Under the pieces are notes generated by a model that saw nothing but the letters and a program-made list of their open reading frames with translations, made no database searches and had not been told where the DNA came from. From Paragonimus westermani (taxonomy: Eukaryota > Platyhelminthes > Trematoda > Plagiorchiida > Troglotrematidae), in contig QNGE01000927.1 in NCBI GenBank assembly GCA_008508345.1, forward strand, positions 60,332 through 124,331: a stretch of DNA of 64,000 nucleotides, written 5' to 3'. Made by a program: the position numbers and the translations under genes. The number at the start of each line of letters is the position of its first letter. Position 1 is the first letter of the stretch. This document shows, one piece after another, positions 10,022-24,317 of this stretch.

Positions 10022-13000
10022 TTCAGCGCCCTCACATGCAGATTACAAAGAGATTTGAAAATGAGAATACGAACCTATCGATGAGACAGTTTGTTCTTAC
10101 GTTCCTCTGACTGTCCCCACTAAACGGACAACACAAGCAATGTCGAACAATGAAAAAATTCACGCTGCCTTAGCTGGTGGGCCGTCATTTTAACAAACAA
10201 AGACAGTCAAACGCTGGCTCCCAACCAAGCACACGAAAAGGACGCACAATTCATGACCAGCTTGTATCGTTTCCGGTTTCTGGTTTTCGAGTCATCAATT
10301 GGTCACCGGAAATCAACAACACTGTGGTGAACGATGAACTATTTTTCTTAACACACGGCCTGGCCAGTGAAATCCAAACACTTTTAGGGTTTGATTAAGC
10401 GAAGTTGCATGATCTTCATTCGAAATGAAACACAAGCAATCATGCGTAAATATTAAGAATTACAGATTTTAACACGCATAACTTTTGGTTACTTGGTTAC
10501 TTGATATGTGGTGAAACTACTTGTATATATACCCTTCAGCAAACTTTAAGGGCAGCTGTTTCCCATTTTAGGGAAGACTGTCCTGGACTCCTCGTAATAC
10601 ACTGAACCAACATCTAAAACCTGTGTACTCGACGAGGTATACAGAGATCACTACTAGCCAGGAACATCAAGTTTATTGGTATCACAACAAAGCGTTCGGC
10701 TCAACTGTATTCGAAAAATAATCGGCGCCAAACGTACACGAGGTTAGTTCTGCATCCAACTGGTTCAACTCAGTGGACTGAGGCTAGATCCAAGCTCGAT
10801 TATAGGGGAAAGCCATTGTGTACTAACCATGTAACTCATGAATTCCCCGTACTAGTGCATACTACTGATAACATTTCTGCCAGACGAAAGATTGCTGTAA
10901 GCTATGTTTGCAAGCGAAGGGATTATTGGTTGTCAAACGACCAGTCTGCAACATTACAAATCCGATTTGATGGTCAGACTTATCTGCTGCTGCAATCCAG
11001 AGGACTCGGTGATTAAGGCTTCGGGTTTCTTGGGTGTGACCACGACAAAACAGCTGTGAAATACTCAAAACGACAGGATGCTTACAAATATCTGGGTAGT
11101 GTGGAAAGATTTCGTGACTTTACTGCTGGATGCCTATGTAGATGCAGTGCTATTTTATCCGAATAAAAAGGGTGACTATCAAATAAAGCAGCTGGAAACA
11201 AAGACTCCTGAATCACCAGCTTTTGACTGTCGGTCTTAACCTATTGTTCAACACATCCAGTAAATTTGCTGTACTGTTCAGAAGTTTCCGATGAGCCTAA
11301 TTCACAGCGTTTCTGACCGCTACTTAAACGGATTCTTGTGTCGTGGCCTCTAAGTAAGTGGTCGTAAAGTCATGGCTTATCATGTTATTTCCAATTCAGA
11401 GTTTCAAGAAGGAAGTTTTAGTCGTGTCTCATGGAGCCAAACTCTCTCCATGGTACATACGATTATGATCTATCCACGTCAATTATTATTTGGACAAACG
11501 TCGATTTAGTTTTATTCTTACTCCTCTTCAGCTTCCAAGTTTTATCTGTCGAAATCAGGACAACCAGAAAGTAACCTCTGCTCGCTCCATTAACAAGTTT
11601 CATTGAAAAGCACTGTTTTACTTTTGGAGCTAGATTTGTGTGTTTAGACCTCCAGATTTGGCAATTATTTGGAACAACACACAGGCAGTGCTACAACTGA
11701 TCGGTTTTTTCTCACCGCGTTTGATAATAACCAAGCCAAAATCCGGAGTGGAAAGTGTACAACTGTCTAACGGATCAGAGCGGATGGTCGTATATTTGAA
11801 GTCTTGCTTCATAGTCCGGTCAAATTCTGACAATACAGACTAGGAGTACACTTGTGCCTCATACTTGCGTATGCTCCAACAGGCAATGAGTTGTATCCTA
11901 CTTGGAACGCTTTTCCCCAAGTCCAATTATATCCTTAAAGAAGACTGGACGCTTGAAGGTCCTCGTTCGTACTGGTTGTACAAGCGCGCAACACCGCATT
12001 CATACCTTCAAAAGCAGCTGCGCAAGGTGCTGAAGTGTTGAGACACAGCATTCTGAGTGTGATGGCCGGCTGGTACAACCTCGTGCATTCCATGTATCGA
12101 GTTAGGCACTAAGGCATAGGCTACAACCACTCATAGAGCGATCATCTTGCAAAATTTAATTGTTGGCATTTACCGACCAAGCCTGTCAGATATCGTTGGC
12201 GTCACTTCTTCAAGGGCCACCGTTTATTCCGATTTATCCATCTACCCGAAGAGTATCTGATTGGAAGTGTAGAACAGTTAGAGAATCAAATCGTGAAGCA
12301 TATCATGCAGCCCTGATGATCGAACTCACCAAACCACAGCGGTTTGCTGAATCCGCAGAAACCTCATCTAAACAAAATGGGTCCAGTTAGATCTGTGTCA
12401 AAAGAAACTCAGATTCAACAGAAGTAGACCTTCGACCGTCTTATAAGGCCGACAGAGAAACATCAAGTGACCAATTTTAGGATTGGGCGCAAAACATGAT
12501 TAAGGTAAGCTGAGGACAGACTTACAAAAATTCTGAATATAGACTACGAAGCTTAAGTTACCAAATGAGCTAGAGAAATGGATATTGCATTGTCTTCACT
12601 GATTCGCGTCACAGTGAGCGCTCACAATGAGTCAGTGAGAATATGCTTGAATAGAGTAACATAAAATGCGACGAATTGACAGATAGAACTGGCATCTTAA
12701 AAAAGATTTCAGTTCACTGGAACCGGCTCGGTCGGCTGAGGTCGATGAAAGTGGTGTGTTTCGAAGACACTTCCGATAATCTCTTTTCAAAAGTAGGGCG
12801 GATTTGGTGCATGAAAGCTCTAGATCTGGATCATCTTTCCTAGAGGTTTTCAAAAACAATGGTGATAATAGCACACGTTGGCTCTATCAAATCTAAATTA
12901 CTTTTGACGTTTACAACGCAACAGCTTCAGAAGCGTGTAGATAGTCAAATGTGGAAGTGGTAAACAGGGTTTCAATTCTGTGTTGGGTACGTAAACTGCA

Positions 13001-16000
13001 GTTCTAATGACGACAGATGCGAAAGCCTCGATGAATGATTTATCAAAGGCTGTCACTGAGTCGGGTACCGTTCAGCCTCACTGAGGTTGCTCACTTCGTA
13101 GACCAGTCTCTCAGGAACATCGTATTATAATAATAATAGAAATTCACTCCCGTTGTAAGTATGAATTTTGTATTTATGCCTTCACTCAATCCGTAGTTAT
13201 TTGTTGTAATTGACACTTGAAGAGATATTCGATCTCTCGTTCTTTTAAACAACATGGCAGATTACTCCTGGATAAAACACTATAAGAGCCCCAGAGTGGG
13301 ATATTTGTCATGCAACTTGTTAAACCATCTTAAGTATTCGAACTATACCGCTTTAATGTGCCCCACTCTGAGCAGCAAGTAGACTGTGTCATACCTTGGA
13401 AATTAGAGGAGTGCTTCCTATGAAATGCACTTCATATCTATATGTACAAGGTAAATTTTGGCGACAGGCTAATCGGTCAGAAAAAGAATAGCCTCGGATC
13501 CCACGGGATCAGTTGTGGTATGAAAGTAGGCTGGTTTGACGCACCATATCTGGAACACACTGCTAAAATCTTAATTACAAAGCAACAGTACGTTAGTTTT
13601 TATCAAAAGACAGTAAATGGAGCCAGTGTCTGAAACGTCCGGCTGACCTAGTGATCAGGGTTAGCACAGTCTGAGGGTATTACTATATGCTCCTGGCTAC
13701 TGTTGAGCACAATCGGTAAGCAAAAGCAGCAACGACAAAAAGGGCACAAGCTTCGAGCAAATCAGCAGTCAAGTAAAATCAATATAGAAGTGATCCAATT
13801 GCCAAAAGTATGGCTTTTGCCGGATTCTAACCAATGACAGAAAAAGTGTGCTCCATCGTGACAAGCGCTCGAGTAGCTGATGACTAAAACTACAATAAAC
13901 ATGCCGTTTCTACGACCGGTTCAAACTCAGCCGACGTCTACAACTTCTGAAACTAGTTCTTTTATATATTGTCAAATCTATCACGCCGAGTTTTAGTAAT
14001 AGTGTTTTGTAAAACTGAAAACGCTAGGTCTCCCAAGATTTGTAAAATTTCTGCCTGTCGAGCTCTTTCAAACGCTTTACAAGGCCGACTTTCAGGGTGA
14101 GGTTGATATTATATCATATGAATGTATCAGATTCATATAGATAAGATCATAGACAAGCCAATGTATGATCAGTTTTGCTAACCCATCTCATGCCTGCTAT
14201 CCACAGTTGTGAGTGCATTATTGCTCTTCCTTATTTCGAGAAGCAGTACAAGCCTCTCATTACTTACTAAAGCCAGAGTAAACCATCTGTGTTAAATTAC
14301 TTTGACTGGTAAGTTGTACGCAGTTAAGTACTCAGTGATATATTCGGATTTTTGACCAGTTTTGCTTTTGACTCACGATAAAATTTACAAACAGCGATTA
14401 ATCCAAAGGACTTTGTGAAATGCACCACCTTTTGGGAATCTCCGTCATTGATCAAGATAACCCTGTGTGAAAATTCACGACATCAGATAAAGAAGGCGGG
14501 CATGAGATGAACTCTCGAGAGGTCACTGACGTCAGTATTCAAGTGATTTACATCCGGATATAATGCCAAGTCCTGACGCAGATCCAATCCAAAGACAGTG
14601 ATCCTAACCCCTTTGTGTGGTTCACTTTTCCACAAAGGAGCCCGCGGACGGGCCCCTCTTTAGTGTTGATTGACGGATTGCAGTCGATATTCTTAGAATT
14701 TCATGTAGATTTCACATTGAAACGCAGTGACATCCGTCATTTGCGTTTTCCTGTGAAGTGCTTGATTTTTGGAGATTTTGCATAGTAACCACAAGAACCA
14801 AACATGGTTTGCACTCGAATAAATGCAACTCGGTTAAGAATGGAAAGGATAGAACTCTTATTCTCTACCGCGAAATCTGACTGAAGAAGATAACCAGTGA
14901 AACAGATGGTTAAACTAGACAAGCTTCTAATATACAAAGCATAGTACTACTGCATTAGGTTCACATGCGTTTGCCTGATACTAGGTGAAAAAGATATTAG
15001 GTCTTTTCATGCGGCAGAATGGCCATTATATATATCCAACAACTTCCGAGTTTTCAGACTACTCGCAAACGATGACAGAGTAAAAACCGAGGGGAGAAGA
15101 CCGTTGACAAAAATACGAAAGAGAAGCGGGTAAAAACTGAAGCTACGCCGGTAACTGCAGAACGCAAAGTTAACGTGCACAATATAATGCCGGCTGATAA
15201 AATACTTCAGCAAATGGAAGTGGTTGCATTTTGCTGCATACCGGCAAAGCCCATTAGTCAAAAGAGAATGTTTTACTGTTCAAAATTTGACCAGCTGATT
15301 TTTTCTATTCGTTAGTGGCTACTGGCGTATTCGTGATGCGAGAACGACTTTTTCTCTCAAGCCATACCGTACACTGGTAAAGAGTTACGAGAATACTTGT
15401 CCACGAAGCGGGTCATACTTGAGCACCTTCCTTATCGCTGATAAGTAACACAGGGCAGTGAATGACTTACAGTCAGCAGAATGATTGCATCTCTCATCTG
15501 TAAAGGTGGAAGTAATGTTAATAAGCCTCTAGCTGTTAGGCAAAGAACCATTAAAGATGCACTCCTTTAGCAAAAGACTATGGAGCTCGACAAGTTGCTT
15601 GGCTGCCTTACATGTTTTGCGGAAATGCAGTCAGGGTAACAAAACTACTCCTTAGAAATGAATGCTATCCTAGAATATCTGCAGATGAATCATTCAGTGA
15701 TAGTGTCGCACTTTTGGTTAGCTGTTAAAAATAGAGCAGCTAAAAGTGTCCTTGTAAAAAGTGGACGAATGTTTGAAAGGTTCCGCATCACAGCTCACTG
15801 ACTCTGTAGAAACCAAGAGCTGTAGTACTGCATAAGCTGTTGTCCGGGTCGAAGACGGACATCGATAAAACGTTTACAAATCATTGATGAATCGTGTGTC
15901 TGTTTATTGTTGAAGACACAGGTGGTCCTTCCAAAAGATGACACCTTCCCGGTCATACTGTGACCAGGATCACCGGTAACAAGCCAACATAGACAGTTTC

Positions 16001-19000
16001 TTAAACACATGAATGACAGAAGTATGGCCGTTCGAGTGCAAAACTGATACGGCGGTCTGTTGTTTTCGAATCGTCAGTGGTGTGTACTGCTCAACAAAGG
16101 CAAAGAAAATGCCCCTCAACTTAAAACCCAGCTGAACAACACTAGTGGATGAGCTAACTTCAATCCGAGTTTAAGTGGCAGCCAAGAAACGCAGTATGTC
16201 AACGTTTCTATGGTCAATGGCGATTGTTTTCGTTAACCTAGAATTCCATGTAAAATCGTAAGACAGCGCCGTATGATAGTACGATACGACTGGTGTGTAG
16301 TGATCGCCGATCGAGTGGCATCCCTGAAAATTTTCGTTTTAACCGCGACTTTCTATATTTCGGTTTTAGAAGCATGCCTCCATTTATGTTTAAAAAGGCC
16401 ACATGCGAATCAAGTACCATTTTCTGTCATAGTGTCAACTGCAAACAGAGAATGTCTGCTTTTCATTAGCGATTGGTTCACCACTCTAACCTCCCAATTT
16501 ACTCTGCCTGCATCTTTTTAAATGTTATTTAGCGTTTCCAAAGGTTTCACTTAACCTTTACTTAGCTTACTTTTGAGCATCGTCAACTGGGTGTGAGATC
16601 ACATTTCATTTCCCATTTGCTCGGTTGTCTGTTGTCATCAGTCCTTGGACGAGCTAAAGCTATGGGCTCATTAAGTCTCCAACCATTGTCTGTTATCTAA
16701 TCCTTTTCGGAATTCATTGCTTGTTGGGACTTTAGGTTGATTGGTCCTCAAGAAAAACTTTCTAAATTGTGAGTGTAGAAAGATCAGGCGCCACCTCACT
16801 TCTCCTCCGCGCAGCCCATTGAATCCTCGTAGCTTTCTTTCGGCCTACTACCGCACATGCAATGAACTTGACATTATCAAGCACACGACTGTCGCTAACG
16901 GAAAACATTCGAAGCGCTTTAGACTCCCTGGTATGTGCTGGGCCAACTCAAAAATTTCCACTGCGTGAGAAAACCCGTGGCCACGGAATCAATAAACCCT
17001 ATGTACGAGGAGACAGAGACATTCACTTCCTTAAGGTTGAAGTCAGCCATCAGAAAGTAGGCGTTTCTGAACCGATTATGATGGGTCCATCTATTTTGTG
17101 CTCAACAGAATAGAATCTGTATAGTACCATCAAGTACATAAAGATCCGCAATCAGTGGGCGAATCGTACGTCAAACTAATTTAAGAATCGCAATAAGTTT
17201 CCGACTGTTACATCGAGAAGTGAAAAAACTGCGCACTGCCTATAATGGGTTGCCTTAACTCTCTTATCTTAGATTCTGTCACCCCGGAATAGCATCGAGC
17301 TATTGAATTCAAATTCAGGGTCAAGGTGGGAAGTGTTAAGCACAGAATCGGGTACTACAGCTATCCAAAGCATAAGAAAAAGTCGGAGATCACGAGATTC
17401 AACGAGTTTTGAAAGTGTCAAACCCGTGGGTATGAACTTACTCAGCCGAAAAGACGATAGAGGAGCCTGTATTTTTCTGGTATTGTGAATGACACAAATG
17501 AGGCGCAGAGACCTGATGGAATATTACATGTGCCAGATATTCACATATTGTTCAAGATCAAAAATTTTACCTAACTGGAAGAAAGAAACATATTATAACA
17601 TATCATTATAAACTCTGATTCCCCAAAAGTTTAGCAGTTTTGAAAACCTCGAACGTTCCACAATTGTGTGTAATGAGTGATTTCTGAATTCCTGAGAGTG
17701 ATTGAGAATATGAGATAATTTTCTATTAAAAACGTGTATTATGATTGGTATATTTAAGTTTGTAAAGTTTTATGGCTGCAGTAGTGTAGTGTTTATATTC
17801 TTGATGGTGTTAGCTACATCACATGCAACAAACAGGGCTTTTAGCCAGTGTCTCTGCGCATCCTATTATCTCACGGCCCTAATCGCCTTCAGGCCAGTAA
17901 ATGCCCTTGCAAGCCCCGCGCGAGCCACCGACAGTAATAAGAAAATATAAACTCAATGCATAACTACCTTAAAAAGAAATAATACGCAGATGGATGAAAC
18001 AGAAACACGTTGTTTATGTACGAAACGATCCATGTAAAGTGGTCTTTGCATCATTTCTGTTTTTACCTCATTCAATTGTCAAGTCGGCTAGACTCTTTGT
18101 ATCATAAACCTGCGGACACAATGCAAACGTGATGACGGCCATGCGGGGACAACGTACGGGTCACGGGGGCTTCAGGATTGCGACGTATGGTCCCCATTCA
18201 ACGTTGGTGTAAACTTACTTTTTTTCCCTCCTCATCAATAATTCTATCTTTCGGCTAATTTTCTATCCATGTTATCGACCTGATGCCTAACTGGAGATAA
18301 GCTAAGAATAGAACACAGACCTTAAACTGACACGGAATATTTCGCACAACGCAGTTGAAGTTTATCCATTTATACATTACTTTTGCTGGGATGCATTTAA
18401 GCTGAACGCAAGTTTTCTCATGGCCCAAATTGCGTCCTAGGGACACCAATTGGCCACCACTGATCCGATGGCAGTTGGGGCCATGTGCTACTGGGTGTGA
18501 AGAAAAAACTAACAATCAAACACTAATAACGACCGTTACTAGTAGCAGGATGAACAAAAGCATCCACGCAGCAAAATGTGGTATGGCCGAAAGTGTAAGT
18601 TTAAAATGACACAAACTGAAAACCACAATTTGCAACTTGAAAGTTCCTAAGTTCCACAGGACACCCGCGTGGAATCTATCGCATGGACGTGGACACCCCG
18701 TGCTGAACATCCGCGGGGCCCACATGGATTTGCGACTAGAGCTTTGCCTCAGAAGTATGCAAACTGGAATTGCACGGGTGTCAATAACAATCACACCTAG
18801 ATTGTCTAATGCTTCTGTAAATTTTCTCAGATAATTGCATGAAATCTAATTAGACTTTCCGGCGTAAATAAGAATAATTTTTCAATGTACCTAGTAGAGT
18901 CTTCAGGGATCTAAAGTGTATCAGCCACCTACACGGTGACCGTCATTTTAAATGTCGATGACTAAAATTCTTCCAGCTTTAGTTTGAAAAGTTATGGCAA

Positions 19001-19393
19001 CAGATAATCTGCTTCTTTGATGCTTAAGCAGCGCCGTTTTTTGAATGCATAGGCGTAAGTCACATAGTTTGCAATGAAACTCTAGTTTATTGAGCGTATG
19101 GTACATTTGTTCGCGGACCGTATGCGTCGCTGTAGACAGCTACAAATAAGTTGCCATGCTGTATGGAAAGTATACTTTCCCTGCTGCTTTCGTTGCAACG
19201 GCCCTTAAGATATTCGATGATAGAGCGTAGTACATACATACATTTTGTTTATGTCTAAGTTTATACATGTAAGCAAGAATGTTTGAAAATGAACTTCGTG
19301 TGTGATGAAAATATTACATCAACATGAGAATAAATAATAGGAATACATATGTATACATGTGTTGATGTGCATATATACTACACTGTAAATACG
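10022..19393. other. Long stretch with no recognisable gene
   Basis: About 9.4 kb with only short scattered ORFs and no RT, nuclease, transposase or host motif that I could identify. A short (TAA)n run lies at about 13122-13140. ORFs such as 10177-10398, 11640-11843 (open on both strands), 13442-13633 and 16273-16521 lack recognisable features. It may be old repeats or intergenic or intronic DNA. Confidence 0.5.
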
Positions 19394-19408
19394 GTATATA
19401 TATATATA
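19394..19408. repeat. (TA)n microsatellite
   Basis: About seven TA units inside a TA/TG-rich stretch (19.32-19.45 kb). Confidence 0.9.
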
Positions 19409-19498
19409 CGCCACACAGTCAATTACACGTATGTATAGTTACATATATAGTTTTGTTTCACATATGCACTGCACAACATTGTAATAAAATGATTGCAT

Positions 19499-19547
19499 CA
19501 GTCCATAAGAATATATTCCTGTAAGAATATGTGGACTGATCAGTCCA
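19499..19547. repeat. Small palindromes
   Basis: A perfect 16-base palindrome TGGACTGATCAGTCCA lies at 19532-19547. Just before it, CAGTCCATAAGAATAT and AGAATATGTGGACTG form a second, imperfect inverted repeat. It lies downstream of the transposase relic on the minus strand and may be part of that element's end. Confidence 0.6.
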
Positions 19548-19673
19548 TATTTCCATCATTTCAGATGCAAACGGCTGTAGATTTTCATTACCGCGATCAG
19601 TGCGCCAACGACCGCAATAAGAATAAATGACGAATGGGGTGCTTATGTTGTATAACAGGCAGTTTCGTTGTGA

Positions 19674-19703
19674 GTAATATACTATTCGCAAGTAGTATAT
19701 TAC
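19674..19703. repeat. Perfect 11-bp hairpin at the transposase stop
   Basis: GTAATATACTA and TAGTATATTAC flank an 8-base loop. On the minus strand the hairpin begins at the TAA stop of the transposase-like ORF, so the stop codon lies in the stem. Confidence 0.75.
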
Positions 19704-20278
19704 CCACAGGCGACATTCAGGAAGAAGAGGACAACTCCTAAACACGACGGACAAGAAGAGACTATCAGAGCAGTGTATACATGCTGTGTGAGAACTTTCA
19801 CCAAGGCGAATGACAACGTACTGTCACTCAATGTATGTGAGCGTATGTCTGCCGTGCAAATGAGTGTACGCGTTTGGGGTCTACTTTTTGACCTGAACTG
19901 TACTGGAGTTTGTGCAATAAACGAACCCGCTGGCCAAGCATACTTTGGGGACACAACACTTGTGAACGGATGCTTAATGTGACCCAATGTAGGCCACAGC
20001 TCCGTACCGGGATAGTCAAACAACGACACCCCGTCTATATTGACTTGCATTGTGATATCGTCATCGCTGCTGAAGTGTTGGCGGTGGTAAACGCTCCGCA
20101 GACATGTCGGCATCCTTATGTACACCTGACATCCACTGGCGAGTACTGTCTTGTGTGCATTGCGAGTTTTGTGGAATATGTGCGGATCAAGTGGTAACTC
20201 AGGAACGAAAGATTTGAGTAAAGTTAACAGTAACTTCAAGTCAGTAGATGTAACTGATTCGGAGTAGATTGCAAACAA
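19700..20278 (-). pseudogene. CACTA-like DNA transposon transposase fragment
   Basis: A 192-residue open frame. It contains ELPLDPHIFHKTRNA (27-41) and VNIDGVSLFDYPGTELW (79-95) followed by PTLGHI. This matches the pattern seen in animal CACTA-superfamily transposases: a Pro-Arg-Asp-Pro-like stretch, then an Asn-Ile-Asp-Gly box with Leu-Phe, a Ser/Tyr and Leu-Trp-Pro. CACTA-like elements are known from schistosomes. The ORF is much shorter than a full transposase and ends in a hairpin, so it is a relic. No matching terminal inverted repeat was located. The transposase origin is fairly sure; the superfamily is less so. Confidence 0.65.
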
Positions 20279-23200
20279 TCAGATAGCACCGGAAATACTA
20301 GATATTACAGGTGACTGACTGACTGCAACAGCAATGAATGTAGAAAGGATGAGCCTACTACCAGAAATGAGATTTTTGACAGCGCTCAACCCAGTAACAC
20401 ATGTGGGGCTAAGAGCAGTAGGTGCGACAGCTGCACCGCTTGCAGCAGTTTCATGAGATATTTCTGCATTACAACATGGAGATGTGGAATGTCTTACTTG
20501 CTGGCTGCACTAGGGTTGTCCGTTGTCCTCTTTCACCCAACATGATGCACACCTTACGTCCAGGGCGCGTACCTTATTCCTTTCAAGTCCGACACGTCTG
20601 CTAGTAGTTCATCTGCTGTACCATCGTTTCAGTCCTCACTTCTATGGTGACCACTAAGGAAAGCAATTCTTGCGGTTTTGTGTTACACTTGTGAGTAAAT
20701 AAACGTTGATAAGCCTACTTTAATCAAGCAGAAAACAAGAAATAAAAGTAACACGTTCAGGGGGCTTTCAAAAGAACTGCCAGTGAAGACAGACCGCAAA
20801 AGACAGAACAGCCGCACTCACCCTGTGTAATTCGCGATGGAGTCGAAGCACTGAGAATCAGCGTCTCTCTGAAGGACAAGGGCACGAATGAAGTCTGGAA
20901 TGGTAACAAAAACCGCAAAAGCATCAGCCAGAGACTCAGCAAGTCATGCACACAACCTACTAAAACGAAAGCCAAAATGGCGTCAACCACACGACAGCGA
21001 AATGCGTTGCATGTGCACGGAATAAATGATACTGTTAACGTGCGTTTGTCAGACACATGAATAAAACAAAAATGAGCAAACTGGCGGCAATCGGAAACCC
21101 CTGAAAATGAAGTCATTTTAACATGACAATGTGACAGAACTTTTTTAAATACGTTTGATAACAGGAATGAGCATGGCACTCATGGTTACTTATTCCATTC
21201 CGATTCGCTAACTGTGCGACTGACTGCTAGCTAAGTGTTAGCCAATGTCGGCGAACAACACCTCGGAGTCGGCCATGTGTTTGCTGAGGATGCAACTACT
21301 TTACTACACTTCGAACGGAACCATATACACATATATACACACCGGTAGTTAACTGTGTATTGCCACATGTTGCTCCAATCAGAGCAATATACTTATATAT
21401 ATATATATATATGAATTACACAATTCATTTAAATGAATTTTCACACCATCTACTCTAGACACCCTCATCTTCATATGAGGCACAATTGCGCCCGTGGTTG
21501 CATAGCTCACGCCAAAACTCTATTTATCTTACTACGCTCATATAACTCGATCATGTGATTATAACCAACATGTAATTTGGGGGTTGTAAATGAACGCCTG
21601 AAATTATAACACCTTCGAGTGTCTCAAGATATCTGCGGACGGCCACAGTGATTTCCGTGTAACCCATTTTTCGCTCAGCCAATTTTTACTGCCTAATTTC
21701 CAATTACTTTAATCCGCCCATTGTGAACAACGCACGTTTACAATTCCCATAAATTGAATAACCGGGGTTTCCAGTTATTGCCACAGAAGGTCATGTACTG
21801 TGACCTTTTCTAGGTCGTCTGAGTATTTTGCACCGAATCTGATTCGATGTCACATCTCCGATTTGTAAATATAATTTGAATTGATGGAATCGAGAAGTGC
21901 GGTATGTGTTCCTGTTCTCTCGTTCTTCGCTGGGTTTTACATCTTAATCGCGAAAAGCTCATCGCCACACGAAGTGGTGTAATCAACGCGTAAGGTTTTG
22001 AACGTATGGGAATGGCGGTTTTGGTGGTTTGCTAAAAAACTTGATGGAGTTACTGACGTAGTGGTGTTTCTTGGCTCACTTTTGTATGCCCATTATTGAA
22101 CATTTAAAATCTCAGGTACTGTTGGCGTCACCTCGTTTGGTGGAGGAGCGTTTGAAATCTAAATTCCACGTTCCGTGAACAGCGCCAGACAAGCAGTCTC
22201 TTGAGTTTTTGAGACCCTGAAGTCTCTGCAATCTTTTCGGTTGATTGGTTTTCATATTGTGTCTGCTCATATGACGGTGATCCCTTCCAGACTTTCTTGG
22301 ACCACCGTTCATTAACAAATGATTGAGTTCCAGTGAGCAGTTTGTGCTGCTGATATAAGCACTGCGGTTTTTGTCCGCCTCGTCCGTTAGTTGTCTAAGT
22401 AGTTCCTCAATGAAAACTTATCAGAGGACGCCTTTAATGGGATCTTATTAGACATCCACAAAATCTTATAGGCTCTGAGGTAACAGAGTTACCACTCTAT
22501 TACGATCGAACCCAACCGAATTATTTGACCGTTAATGTCCGTCTGAAGTTAATATACACTCTAGCCATGTGAGCCGACTTGCTGATCGGTGCATGGAAGT
22601 TCAAAAATGTATGTTGGGCCGAGTTGTATGAAGTTTCGTGACCCAGAAAACTTCCTGAACGACCCGGTATATTGGTCAGGTAAGCTTAAGCTGTAGTTCT
22701 AACTACCACGCCTCATCGGCTCAGCAGACAAGTTCACATGCTTAGCTACCATATCGCCTAAGTCAGTACGTCATGCTTTAGGTACTCAACGGTTAGACCG
22801 CTAGATAGATGGCTCTGACTAGCTCTGACTCCATTCGGAAGTTCATTCCAAATGTAGGATCACTTTAGAATGAAGAAGTATGCCTGTATCTTTCCGAGAT
22901 AGCTGGGTTGGCAAAATGGACCACTTATTTCTCAGGCTAAATGGAAAGTTGTGTTGTATGTGGACAGTAAACGCTGTGGTAATGGCATCCGCATGTGTAA
23001 ATTTATGCAGAAGTATCAGGTTCAACTTTAGCCTACGGGACCAAAGTGGGTCGATACCAAGTTTTTGACAGCGTTGTCAGTTGGTGGACGAAGAAGAATG
23101 TCTTAATAATCTTTTAGTGAATAGCCGTTGGAGGTTTTCTAACACAAGTCTATCAGACTTGCGTAGATGGCAGAGAATGAATATGCATTAATGAAGCTGC

Positions 23201-23439
23201 GGCCGATTGAACATTTTGTGAGGCGTCAGCTTTGTAACAGGTAAGCTAAACGTCTTTTTGATACAGCTTATTGTTCTTTCAGCTTTTGCTACCTGAAAAC
23301 ACTTGTTCGGAGAAATGAAAAGAGTTTGAATACCGCATTCCTAGATCTCTGACCGAAGTGGCTACATCAATATTAAAACCATGTAGTAGGACGGAACAAT
23401 GGGGTAATGTACAACTGTAAGTACTGGCGTTCGATCTAC
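20279..23439. other. No recognisable gene; (TA)n at 21394-21411
   Basis: Contains short ORFs, including a 140-codon minus-strand frame at 20757-21179 that is rich in Cys, Ser, Leu and Phe and looks fortuitous. A (TA)n tract of about nine units lies at 21394-21411. No transposase N-terminus was found upstream of the CACTA-like relic. Confidence 0.5.
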
Positions 23440-24000
23440 CCCTTGAGAAAGTCATCAGCTATGTTTTGCACCACAACTTCAAGGACGCTAGTTCCTGCCG
23501 TATATTTTGTAGACATAAATCGACGTTATTGTGCTGTCGGAAGGTGTGAACGATTTTGATATCATTAGCAGTCAGAAAGAGCTTACCATGTCTAACAACG
23601 TCCCATAGGTCATTTAAGAGCAGTAAGAGGAGCAATGGATCCAGAACGTTTCCTTTGGTCATCCAACTAATCACTGGTTATGGTGTTGAGCAGTGCTCTT
23701 CTACTCTGGTTGTTTGAGTGAAACCTTCACGTTATGATGAAAGTCATGACGAGGGTTGCTGTTTTAGGTGAATAATGCATCTACCACCACGTCCTGTGAG
23801 ACGATCATTACGAAACATGATATCTGACTGTCTGTGGTGTCAGGAGAGCATCTTGTCTCGGTCACAAGGAGGATATGGGGATTAGGTAAGAAGACAAGGG
23901 ATTTGAGTATGTGCACTTTACTAACCAATGCTCATGCGTTCACGGGTAATTGCTTTATGAATTTCTTTCTGTCAGGCACAACATCTAAACTGCTGAGGAG
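23440..24000 (-). pseudogene. LINE relic (CR1/Jockey-like): endonuclease start joined to RT
   Basis: Read right to left. At about 23.93-23.85 kb an apurinic-type endonuclease beginning is seen (HILKSLVFLPNPHILLVTET, then SPDTTDSQI), and in a shifted frame RNDRLTGRGGRCIIHLKQQ. At 23.67-23.46 kb an RT segment reads KGNVLDPLL, LLLNDL and KLFLTANDIKI, matching the usual Gly-Ser-Val-Leu-Gly-Pro-Leu-Leu, Asn-Asp-Leu and Phe-Ala-Asp-Asp boxes. The second Asp box is altered. The endonuclease and RT lie only about 100 bases apart, so most of the middle of the element is deleted. Confidence 0.65.
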
Positions 24001-24317
24001 CTTCATGACAGATGGGGCAGTGGGTTGCAAAATATTGAATAGAAAAGCCTGATCTAAGGAATGTACCAAATTTTCGCTTATACTCGAGTGGACGTTGCAG
24101 AGGTTTGACTCCAGGATAGCAAGTGCCGGAAAAGTGTCATTAATGTGGGATGACTTTAGGACTTGGGAGGGGACTAGGTGACAGTTGATGAACTATTGAG
24201 GGGTGCGCTGAAAAGGGACTGATCTGGCGGATAGTTGAGTTGGTAACATAACCGTGTGACGAGGTACTTGTTCGGGTATACCAGTTGGGAACTTGGTTCC
24301 TAGTAGCACCCATATTT

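Noticed and set aside
20757..21179. 140-codon minus-strand ORF
   Set aside because: Rich in Cys, Ser, Phe and Leu with no domain. Looks like a chance frame.
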